Origin: CALMFG01 sp963674805
GTDB taxonomy: Bacteria > Bacillota > Clostridia > Christensenellales > CALMFG01
Length of the DNA: 64,000 nt
NCBI GenBank assembly: GCA_963674805.2
Contig: CAXXNY010000006.1
Span: 124,001 to 188,000, forward strand
Direction of reading: 5' to 3'
The notes below the pieces were generated by a model that had not been told where the DNA came from, made no database searches, and saw nothing but the letters and a program-made list of their open reading frames with translations. The position numbers were made by a program, and so were the translations under genes. Of the stretch, positions 1-7,470 are shown in pieces. The first letter of the stretch is position 1; each line of letters starts with the position of its first letter.

Positions 1-2
1 AT

Positions 3-968
3 GGGCCGAAGACTTTTATCCGCCAGACCGTTAACAAACTGAAATCACACAATTTTGAAAAGGCCGATCTGTTCTTAAACCAGGAACAGACCGTGCCTGT
101 TCCTTTATTTTCGGATAAAGAAAAGCCGGTTAAGGGCTTGGTATCGGTAGTGATTCCGTGCTACAACCACGAAGCCTATGTCGGGCATGCGCTGACGTCG
201 ATTTATAACCAAAGTTACCGCGATATTGAACTGATAGTGGTGGATGATGCGTCGTCTGACCGGTCGGCGGCAGTGATCGAAGGCCTGTTTGACCGCTGGA
301 AGCCTGAGAAGCGGTTTTTGCGCCAGTTATTTATTCGGCACAAACAAAACAAAGGCGCCCATGATTCCATTGACGAGGCGGTGAACAAAAGCGCGGGAGA
401 ATATATCGCTGTATTGAATTCGGATGACTATTATGACCCGTCGCGTTTTATGCTGATGACGGACGCGTTGGAAAAAGACGGGGCTGGTATTGGGTTTTCG
501 AAAGTCGCGGTGGTGGATAAAGACGGCAATATCAAATCAAATTCGCCGTTCTCAGCGATTCAGCACCATATTGACAGCAGTCACATGTTCCTTAGTTTGT
601 GTGCGGATAATCTTGCAATCAGCTCGGGGAATTTGTTCTTTAAGCGGAGCCTGATTGAAAAAATCGGTTTGTTTCGGGATTTTAAATACATTCATGACTG
701 GGACTTTTTGATGCGTGCGGCACTGGAGACTCCTGTCTCATATTGCCCCAATACGACCTATTATTACCGGATGCACGAAACGAATTCATATCTTGCGCTT
801 AAAGGCAACACGGTACTCTGTGACAGCGAAATGACTGAAATGCGGGCCCGGGTACTTCAAACCATTTTCGAACAGCCTGACCACGCACAGTACAGCAAAG
901 AAGATTATCCGAAAATCATCGATTTATTATACCGTCGGCTGATGAACAGTGCGGGGCTAAAGCTTTAA
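3..968 (+). CDS. Family 2 glycosyltransferase, 5' end outside window
   Basis: Transfers a sugar from a nucleotide-sugar donor, probably onto a cell-surface glycan. The GT-A fold is shown by VSVVIPCYNHE, then ELIVVDDASSDRS, then the DXD-type SDDYYDPSRF and a late HDWDFLMRA. A GTG at 93 would give 291 residues starting just ahead of the catalytic domain. However, the frame is open without a stop back to base 3 and encodes sensible sequence (KLKSHNFEKADLFLNQEQ), so the gene most likely begins before the window and the visible GT2 domain is its C-terminal part. It is followed by a separately promoted FlaA1-like gene, so both belong to a polysaccharide locus. Acceptor and donor are unknown. Confidence 0.85.
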   Translation, partial: GPKTFIRQTVNKLKSHNFEKADLFLNQEQTVPVPLFSDKEKPVKGLVSVVIPCYNHEAYVGHALTSIYNQSYRDIELIVVDDASSDRSAAVIEGLFDRWKPEKRFLRQLFIRHKQNKGAHDSIDEAVNKSAGEYIAVLNSDDYYDPSRFMLMTDALEKDGAGIGFSKVAVVDKDGNIKSNSPFSAIQHHIDSSHMFLSLCADNLAISSGNLFFKRSLIEKIGLFRDFKYIHDWDFLMRAALETPVSYCPNTTYYYRMHETNSYLALKGNTVLCDSEMTEMRARVLQTIFEQPDHAQYSKEDYPKIIDLLYRRLMNSAGLKL

Positions 969-1008
969 GCGTTCGGTGCATGCGCTTTTAAAACCCGGCC
1001 AATTGGTG

Positions 1009-1014
1009 TATAAT
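1009..1014 (+). promoter_or_regulatory. -10 element upstream of the FlaA1-like gene
   Basis: TATAAT preceded by TG, with only a weak -35 (TTTTAA at 986-991, 17 bp spacer). The leader contains a 7-bp hairpin (TGCGGAT/ATCCGCA, 1038-1056) without a T-run, so it is not a terminator. Confidence 0.5.
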
Positions 1015-1094
1015 GCTTGAGAAAATAATTAAATTTCTGCGGATTTAATATCCGCAATATATATAAACGTTGTAAAGGATACGGGGGTTAAGCA

Positions 1095-2984
1095 GTGATA
1101 TTTAAGAAGTTCAGATTTTCCGGATGGATGTTTATGCTGATCGATTTGGTGCTGATTAATGCGGCATTCCTTTTGGCTATCCAGTTCCGGTTTATCAAGA
1201 TGACCGATTTAGGGTATACGACGGTCTATCTCCAAAACGCGGCGGCGATTTCGATCATATATTTGATCGTCTTTAATTTGGCGCGTGTCTATAAAATGGT
1301 ATTCACCCAAAAAATGTGGGATGAAATCCGGTACTGCTTTATCGCAAACCTGATTGCGCCGGCAGTGGTCTTTTTATATGCAGTCATCTTTACCGAGCGG
1401 CTGCCGTATTCCGTTTATTTCTTAACCATGTTTATTGCAACCTACTTGACCATCGGCGTCCGGCTGGGCCTGGGTATTGTCTTTAGTATTTACCGCAGAA
1501 TCAGATATGGGAATGTTAAAAACGAGAATCAGACAAAGGTGCTGATTATCGGGGCAGGCGATGCGGCGCGTACAGTGATTGAAGAAATCAAATATAAGCA
1601 GCGTTATGAAGTGGTCGCGGCGCTGGATGATGCGGACCGCAAGCTGAACCGTTTCATCAACGGCGTTAAAGTAGTCGGGTCGCTGGATGACATTGAACGC
1701 GCGGTCAAGGCATATGCGATTGATGAAATCATTTTTTGTATTACGATGATCGACGCGGAGAAAAAGCGCGATATCTTAAAACGGTGCGCAGACACAGGCA
1801 TTAAGGTCAAGACGATTCCGTCGATTTACGATATCGTGGATGAATCCGTGACGATTACGAACTTTCGTGAGATTGAGATTGAAGACTTGCTGGAGCGCAA
1901 TCCGGCAGACCTGGATACCGGATCCATTGCGGATTACGTTGAAAACAAAGTCGTGATGGTGACCGGCGCTGGAGGCTCAATCGGATCGGAGCTGGCAAGG
2001 CAGATTCTCCGCTTCGCGCCCAAGAAAATTGTACTGGCGGATATCTACGAAAATACGACCTATGAGCTGTTTTGTGAGATGCGTGAGCGGCATCCGCATG
2101 TGATAACCGAAATTGAAATCGCATCCGTCGCCAACAAAACGGAAATCCGGCATATTATAGAGAAACATAAACCTCATGTCATTTTGCATGCGGCGGCGCA
2201 TAAACATGTACCACTGATGGAAAACAACCCGATTCGAGCGTTCTCCAATAACGTGATCGGCACGAAGAATACCGCGGAAGCGGCGGATGAATTCGGCGTT
2301 GAGCGGTTTGTGATGATTTCATCGGATAAAGCGGTGCGGCCCACCAATGTCATGGGCGCAACCAAGCGGATTGCTGAAATGGTGATTGTCGAGATGAGTA
2401 AGAAGAGCAAGACGGTGTTCACATCGGTCAGGTTCGGCAATGTGCTCGGCAGCCACGGCAGCGTGATTCCGCTGTTTGAACGTCAGATTAAAGAGGGCGG
2501 GCCTGTGACCGTCACCCATAAAGATGTCACGCGGTATTTTATGACCATACCGGAAGCCGCACAGCTGGTGCTGCAGGCGGGTGCATTGGCTAAGGGCGGC
2601 GAAATATTCATGTTGGATATGGGCACGCCGGTCAAGATTGATACTTTGGCACGCAACATGATTAAGCTTTGCGGGTTTGAACCGGATACGGATATCAAGA
2701 TTGAATATACCGGGCTTCGGCCGGGCGAGAAGATGTTTGAGGAACTATCGTTTTCTGAAGAAACGGTAGCCACAACCGAGATTGAAAAAATATTCTGCCT
2801 CAATGCTTATGAACAGCCGACCGTAGACCTCAAAGGTTATATCCGAAGGATGGAGAAGATTGAAAGCGATGACGAGGCAATGATTCATTATATTTGGGAA
2901 CTGGTGCCGAAGTATAACGGCGAAGGCCAAGATGCGGTCGTCAAGGATCTTAACCAAAAAGCCGGAGGCAAGTCCAAAGAATAA
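1095..2984 (+). CDS. Nucleoside-diphosphate sugar 4,6-dehydratase/epimerase, FlaA1/CapD (PglF) type
   Basis: Membrane-anchored sugar dehydratase or epimerase of the PglF/CapD/WbpM family, which make 4-keto-6-deoxy UDP-GlcNAc derivatives for surface glycans. The first ~130 residues hold about four membrane segments. A CoA-binding-like Rossmann region follows (VLIIGAGDAART, about 149-160), then the catalytic SDR domain with MVTGAGGSIGSE near 290. SDKAVRPTNVMGATKR near 408 is the family variant of the SDR catalytic region, lacking a classical YxxxK. At 629 residues it is full length for the long form. The start is GTG, behind AAAGGATACGGGG. Its exact sugar product cannot be told from the sequence. 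Confidence 0.9.
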   Translation: MIFKKFRFSGWMFMLIDLVLINAAFLLAIQFRFIKMTDLGYTTVYLQNAAAISIIYLIVFNLARVYKMVFTQKMWDEIRYCFIANLIAPAVVFLYAVIFTERLPYSVYFLTMFIATYLTIGVRLGLGIVFSIYRRIRYGNVKNENQTKVLIIGAGDAARTVIEEIKYKQRYEVVAALDDADRKLNRFINGVKVVGSLDDIERAVKAYAIDEIIFCITMIDAEKKRDILKRCADTGIKVKTIPSIYDIVDESVTITNFREIEIEDLLERNPADLDTGSIADYVENKVVMVTGAGGSIGSELARQILRFAPKKIVLADIYENTTYELFCEMRERHPHVITEIEIASVANKTEIRHIIEKHKPHVILHAAAHKHVPLMENNPIRAFSNNVIGTKNTAEAADEFGVERFVMISSDKAVRPTNVMGATKRIAEMVIVEMSKKSKTVFTSVRFGNVLGSHGSVIPLFERQIKEGGPVTVTHKDVTRYFMTIPEAAQLVLQAGALAKGGEIFMLDMGTPVKIDTLARNMIKLCGFEPDTDIKIEYTGLRPGEKMFEELSFSEETVATTEIEKIFCLNAYEQPTVDLKGYIRRMEKIESDDEAMIHYIWELVPKYNGEGQDAVVKDLNQKAGGKSKE

Positions 2985-2995
2985 ATGCAGATAAA

Positions 2996-3022
2996 AAAGA
3001 CCGGTTAGTCCGGTCTTTCGTT
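2996..3022. terminator. Bidirectional intrinsic terminator
   Basis: Nine-bp stem AAAGACCGG/CCGGTCTTT (2996-3004, 3010-3018) with a 5-base loop. The better T-run is on the minus strand (TTTTTTAT), so it probably ends the leftward binding-protein gene as well as the FlaA1-like gene. Confidence 0.85.
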
Positions 3023-3038
3023 TATATATCATTTATAT

Positions 3039-4151
3039 TTATTCAGAAGTTGTTCCTTCATCGGTTGTATCATCAGCCGTATCAGAGGGTTCAGGCGTTG
3101 GGGTTGGGTCTTCCGGCAATTCGGTTGACTTCGCCGACAACGCATACACAGTGTCCGAGTTATAATAATTGCTGACGTTTTTCGGCGTCAGGATTTCATA
3201 GTTTAACTCAACGAACTGGGGCAGCAACACCAGCTTGTCCGCCAGAATGCGGTTTGCGTATTTTGCCGTCACATTCGCCATATCGTTCGGCCCGTACATA
3301 ATCGTTGCATCGATTCTGCCTGAGTCCACATACGAGAGTGCCTCCGGCTCGCCGCCGACGGTGGTCACCATGACGCCCTTGGCGCCGGCCTCGTCGATCG
3401 CCTCAATCGCTGCGATTGCCATATCCGATGTTTCGGCAAACACACAGTGAATCTTGGGGTATTCGGCCAGCAGGTCAGCCATGGCCGCTTTTGCGCGTTC
3501 ATGGTCATAGTTGCATGCCGGCGAACCGACCAGATTGTTATAGCGGCTTTCTTCAAAGGCTTCCATAAATCCGTCATAAATACCCTGCATCTTTGAACTG
3601 TCCACGCTGCCGCGTAAAATAACGGTGTTCGTTTCGTAGTCATAATCGGTTAATTCGGCCAGACGTTCAAACGTATACTCACCAATTTCTCTGCCCACGT
3701 TGCGGTAAAACGGCCCGATCAGCATCTTGGTATAGGCGTTGACGGATTCATTCAGGTTAATCACCGGCACTTCTTCGACTTCGTATTCACTCAAAATATA
3801 CTCAAGATTATCCAAGTCAGAAGGGTCTAAGATCAGCAGCTGAACATCCTGCGCAAGCAGGTCTGCGAGATCCGCGACCTGTTTGTTATAATCGCTGTCT
3901 GCGTATACAGTCTCCACATAATAGTCGGAATCTTCAAATGCACGCTCAAAATAATCCTGGAACACCTGATTGTATCCGTTCTGTTCAGACAGGCTCAGCC
4001 CGATGATGGGCTTACTGGCCGTCGCTTCAGGGGTGGCCATATCAGGTGTCGGAGTCGGCTGTGCATCCGCATCCGCATTGCCGCCGCATGCAGTCAATGC
4101 CGCTGCAATCAGCAATATACTGAAAATCGCAAGTAATTGTTTTTTAACCAT
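3039..4151 (-). CDS. Sugar-type substrate-binding lipoprotein (Peripla_BP_4-like), orphan
   Basis: Extracytoplasmic solute-binding protein of the ribose/galactose-binding class. It has a lipoprotein signal with LTAC at Cys22, then a Thr/Pro-rich linker, then a two-lobed periplasmic-binding domain beginning PIIGLSLSEQNGY. The C-terminus is a second Thr/Pro/Asp-rich tail. The start has an AGAGG site on the minus strand. No permease or ATPase gene lies nearby, so it may serve a transporter encoded elsewhere or feed a sensor. A similar orphan protein lies at 56827-57807. The ligand is unknown. Confidence 0.85.
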   Translation of the reverse strand: MVKKQLLAIFSILLIAAALTACGGNADADAQPTPTPDMATPEATASKPIIGLSLSEQNGYNQVFQDYFERAFEDSDYYVETVYADSDYNKQVADLADLLAQDVQLLILDPSDLDNLEYILSEYEVEEVPVINLNESVNAYTKMLIGPFYRNVGREIGEYTFERLAELTDYDYETNTVILRGSVDSSKMQGIYDGFMEAFEESRYNNLVGSPACNYDHERAKAAMADLLAEYPKIHCVFAETSDMAIAAIEAIDEAGAKGVMVTTVGGEPEALSYVDSGRIDATIMYGPNDMANVTAKYANRILADKLVLLPQFVELNYEILTPKNVSNYYNSDTVYALSAKSTELPEDPTPTPEPSDTADDTTDEGTTSE

Positions 4152-4201
4152 AAATCTAAACCTCTTTTTATCACGTCGGGTGATGGTTAATATCGAAAAA
4201 T

Positions 4202-4230
4202 ATTATATAACGAAAGCGAAAGAAAAGCAA
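4202..4230 (-). promoter_or_regulatory. Promoter of the 3039-4151 lipoprotein gene
   Basis: On the minus strand: TTGCTT (4225-4230), 17 bp, TATAAT (4202-4207), about 50 bp upstream of the start codon. Confidence 0.7.
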
Positions 4231-4297
4231 AAACAAGTCATATGAATTCTTAATTTGTTAATATATTATACGCCTATCTTATTGTATAATAAAATAT

Positions 4298-5314
4298 ATG
4301 TGTGTAAACAAAAATGGTAAATGCACAAAACGAAATTTCAAAAGCCGCCGAATCATATCAGCGGCATGGGTTTTTTTATGGTTATTTACCGCCGCGGGCT
4401 GTTCAGGTAATACTGAAGAATTAACGTTGTTTAAGCGGAAAATCGGACGTGTGGATTTGCTTCACCAGCAGGTGGATACCTATAATATGAATACAACGAT
4501 TTCCCAGCTGATTACCATGGAAAGCCGGACGAAAACATATAACTTCAGTGAAGGAACCAAAATCGCTTATGAAACGGCCTTCATTACGGTTCCTGCAACG
4601 CTGACCTATACCTTCGGTGAGAACGGCGGGCTTTCCAGCATCCAGTATGACTTTGAATTTGAAGAAGCTGATACAGAGCAAAAGGTTATGGATGTCTACG
4701 AAGAATGCATCAAATTTTTCGGCTATCCGGATGAGGGGTATACGAAAAGTATTTATGAATACCTAGACCAGTCGCCGTCGATTTTGTGGGTGAAGAATAA
4801 TGCGCAGATCAGGCTGGATTACTGGATGAATGAGGACTTAGAACCGAGAGCGCGCCTCAACTACCGCCGGTCGGAATGGAGCGGGTCGTCGGTCGCGGTG
4901 TTTAAACTCCCGTTTAGTCCGCATGCACTCGGCGACAGCATTACCAATGTGGTTTCCGCGGAAACCAAGAAGAACAGTACGACCACCGACAGCGTGGTGC
5001 GGTTCAGCTATAATCCGAGCGGCGCAGAACTGATGACCGTCGATTATGTATTTAACGGTGAGACGTTGCAGTCAGTCAGGATGGAACTGAAAGAAGACCA
5101 CTACACCCGCAAGCAGATGACCGGTTTGGAACAGCAAATGGTGACGTTTATGAAACAGCAGTTTGACGGCGCTTATGTGGATGACCAGACCAATGACAGA
5201 GCATACGATATCACCTTTTACGGTGAAGCAATGCTGATAGCAATGCACAGCGGCAAAGACAGCGGCAGCCGGAACATTCAGATTGAGGTTGAACTTTACC
5301 CGTATGTCAGCTGA
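4298..5314 (+). CDS. Predicted lipoprotein of unknown function
   Basis: Not recognised. A basic N-terminus (KCTKRNFKSRR) is followed by a hydrophobic segment and a lipobox TAAGC at about residue 35, so export and lipid anchoring are likely. The remaining ~300 residues are soluble, mixed alpha/beta in character, with no catalytic motif I can name. No other in-frame Met is close. The only start is preceded by no clear ribosome site; a TATAAT box sits at 4285-4290, only 7 bases before the ATG, so the mRNA may have essentially no leader. It stands alone ahead of the degV-like gene. Confidence 0.75.
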   Translation: MCVNKNGKCTKRNFKSRRIISAAWVFLWLFTAAGCSGNTEELTLFKRKIGRVDLLHQQVDTYNMNTTISQLITMESRTKTYNFSEGTKIAYETAFITVPATLTYTFGENGGLSSIQYDFEFEEADTEQKVMDVYEECIKFFGYPDEGYTKSIYEYLDQSPSILWVKNNAQIRLDYWMNEDLEPRARLNYRRSEWSGSSVAVFKLPFSPHALGDSITNVVSAETKKNSTTTDSVVRFSYNPSGAELMTVDYVFNGETLQSVRMELKEDHYTRKQMTGLEQQMVTFMKQQFDGAYVDDQTNDRAYDITFYGEAMLIAMHSGKDSGSRNIQIEVELYPYVS

Positions 5315-5372
5315 TCTTGAAACAAAGAAAATAAAACCATGAAATAGGGGAAAAAAGAAAAGGAGAAGTGAT

Positions 5373-6245
5373 ATGGCTGATTATGTACTATCCATGTCGT
5401 ATGTGGCGGACCTGCCGCAGGAATACTTAAAGGAGAATGGGTTGACACCGCTTAATTATAAGTATTTTGTCGACAACGTGGAGTATAAGGACGATGGATT
5501 TAAATCGATCTCTGCCAAAGATTTTTATGATCTGCTTTTGTCAGGCGAAGAACCGGTAACCTCTCAGGTGAATGCTTCAGAATACGTCGATATGTTCAGC
5601 AAATTTTTGAAAAAGGGAAAAGATGTGCTGCACATTGAGTTCTCTTCCGGACTGTCGGGCAGCTATAACAGCGCACGCATTGCGGTTGAAGAACTTAAAG
5701 ATACGTTTCCAGACCGGAAAGTGGTGCTGATTGATTCGCTCTGTGCGAGCCTGGGATATGGTCTGTTGATTAACGAAGCGGTTAAGCTGAAAAAAGCGGG
5801 CAAGGGCATTGACGAGGTAGCGGCGTATATTGAGGACACAAAATTGAAAGTAAACCACTGGTTTACGGTGGATGACTTGCAGCATTTAAAGCGCGGCGGG
5901 CGCGTATCGGGTACGGCGGCTGCGCTGGGCACGATGCTGCAGATTAAGCCGGTGCTGAATATGGATAACGCCGGGCACCTGCAGCCGATGGAAAAAATCC
6001 GGGGCAGAAAAAAAGCGTTGCAGTTCTTAGTGGACAAAATGGCCGAGAAGATAGTGAATCCGGACGGACAGGATATTTTCATCAGCCACTCATACTGCGC
6101 TGAAGATGCTGAAGCGGTAAAAGAAATGATTCTGGAACGCTTTAAGACCATTAATTCAATCACAATGAATTATATCGGGCCGGTTATCGGTTCCCATACG
6201 GGTGTCGGTACGGTAGCGCTGTTCTTTATCGGGGACAGCAGATAA
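5373..6245 (+). CDS. DegV family fatty-acid-binding protein
   Basis: DegV/FakB proteins bind a fatty acid and present it to a FakA-type kinase for phospholipid synthesis. Family marks are the SSGLSGSYNSA loop (about 91-101), DSLCASLGYGLL in the first domain, then FTVDDLQHLKRGGRVSG and GPVIGSHTGVGTVALFF at the C-terminus. At 290 residues it has the usual length. AAAGGAG lies just ahead of the ATG. No fakA-like gene is in the window, so a FakB role is inferred from family only. Confidence 0.93.
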   Translation: MADYVLSMSYVADLPQEYLKENGLTPLNYKYFVDNVEYKDDGFKSISAKDFYDLLLSGEEPVTSQVNASEYVDMFSKFLKKGKDVLHIEFSSGLSGSYNSARIAVEELKDTFPDRKVVLIDSLCASLGYGLLINEAVKLKKAGKGIDEVAAYIEDTKLKVNHWFTVDDLQHLKRGGRVSGTAAALGTMLQIKPVLNMDNAGHLQPMEKIRGRKKALQFLVDKMAEKIVNPDGQDIFISHSYCAEDAEAVKEMILERFKTINSITMNYIGPVIGSHTGVGTVALFFIGDSR

Positions 6246-6259
6246 ACGAATAAAAAAAT

Positions 6260-6281
6260 GGCGGATATTCCGCCTTTTTTT
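6260..6281. terminator. Intrinsic terminator between convergent genes
   Basis: GGCGGA/TCCGCC stem (6260-6265, 6269-6274) with T7 on the plus strand and an A-run before it, so it can serve both the degV-like gene and the leftward membrane-protein gene. Confidence 0.8.
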
Positions 6282-6954
6282 AGTTTACAGGATTTTGCTT
6301 TTCCTGCCGGTACATCAAAAAACCAATCAGCACCAGCCACGAATAAGCAAGGGTCTTGGGTATCATCAGTATCCCGATCGGCGGAAAGCTCAGGGCGAAT
6401 ATAACGACCGGAATGTAGAAAAGGAATGACAGAATCACCGCAACCGGTATGCCGATATATTGCTTATAAAGCGGGGAAGACGGCTGGCTGAAATACGCCG
6501 CAATCACGATGATGCCGAGCAGGGTGAACGGGATGTTGCGGTAGATGCCCCAGCTGACCGGAGGCGTCATTGAAGCCCAGGCATTTTGCGGGAACAGGCA
6601 TAACCCGATCCTGACAACTGCCAGAACAATAACGATGATGGTGAGAGCGGCCCAGCGCTGATTAAACAACTGCTTTAAGATGAAAAACATCAACACATAA
6701 AAAATCGTCATGGTGACGGAGGTCACCAGCTTGCCGTATCCGACAAAGCCCATCATCAGGTGCGAGTGGTTATTAAAAATTTCTGAGATTGCCCGCGGAA
6801 TCAGATGAAATGCATCGCCGCCGCCTAAAATGACAGCGGTTGCGCCAAACAGACGCACGGTTTTGGATTGCCCTTTGATTAACATGATGAGCCCGAGGGT
6901 AATGACTGCGGTTAAATAGACGAGACTGAAAGCCGGTTCAAGGTAGGTTTGCAT
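6280..6954 (-). CDS. Polytopic membrane protein of unknown function
   Basis: Not recognised. The 224 residues hold about seven hydrophobic segments separated by short loops; the first runs from about residue 8. Polar motifs inside the membrane region include GGGDAFHLIPRA and NNHSHLMMG. It is last in the leftward leuS-ogt-membrane protein run, starting 9 bases after the ogt stop, so it is probably co-transcribed. The ribosome site is weak (GAAAGA). Confidence 0.75.
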   Translation of the reverse strand: MQTYLEPAFSLVYLTAVITLGLIMLIKGQSKTVRLFGATAVILGGGDAFHLIPRAISEIFNNHSHLMMGFVGYGKLVTSVTMTIFYVLMFFILKQLFNQRWAALTIIVIVLAVVRIGLCLFPQNAWASMTPPVSWGIYRNIPFTLLGIIVIAAYFSQPSSPLYKQYIGIPVAVILSFLFYIPVVIFALSFPPIGILMIPKTLAYSWLVLIGFLMYRQEKQNPVN

Positions 6955-6963
6955 AAGCAGAAT

Positions 6964-7470
6964 TTATCTTTCTTTGTGCTGCTGCTCAATGTCCAGCAGC
7001 CAGATTTTTGCGTCGAGGTTGCCGCCGTATCCGCCGAGTCCGTTTGCGGCCACGACCCGGTGGCAGGGCACGGCCAGCAGCAGGCAGTTTTTGTTGCAGG
7101 CGTTCCCGACCGCACGTGCAGCGCCGGGATAACCCGCCATCATCGCGACCTCCTTATAACTGCGGGTTTCGCCATAGGGTATCTGCGAAATCGTCTGCCA
7201 GACCTTTGTTTGAAAATCTGTGCCGAATAATTCATATTCGATATCCGGCTTTTTAATTTCACCGTTAAAAAACCGGATCAGATCACTGATTTCGGGCTGA
7301 AACGCATCCGGATTATAAACCCAGTGCAGCGGATAGTACTGCCTGTCAAATCCGATATGTGTCACAACGCCGTCAAATCCCGCGATAAAGAATCCGGCCT
7401 TTAAAGTACTGAATCGATTGAAAACGTGTGGTTTATCCGACAACGACATTGACGATTTTGCCCGGAACAA
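6964..7470 (-). CDS. ogt: Methylated-DNA--[protein]-cysteine S-methyltransferase
   Basis: Repairs O6-alkylguanine by moving the alkyl group to its own cysteine, in a single-turnover reaction. The active-site motif is AVPCHRVVAANG, and the preceding QIPYGETRSYKEVA and AARAVGNACNKN belong to the DNA-binding winged-helix region. The start overlaps the 3' end of leuS: either TTG at 7470 (168 residues, behind AAAGG) or ATG at 7449 (161 residues). Both imply translational coupling with leuS. Confidence 0.93.
   Translation of the reverse strand: MFRAKSSMSLSDKPHVFNRFSTLKAGFFIAGFDGVVTHIGFDRQYYPLHWVYNPDAFQPEISDLIRFFNGEIKKPDIEYELFGTDFQTKVWQTISQIPYGETRSYKEVAMMAGYPGAARAVGNACNKNCLLLAVPCHRVVAANGLGGYGGNLDAKIWLLDIEQQHKER

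Noticed and set aside
1038..1056. Terminator between the glycosyltransferase and the FlaA1-like gene
   Set aside because: The 7-bp hairpin is not followed by a T-run on either strand and lies downstream of the gene's own -10 box.
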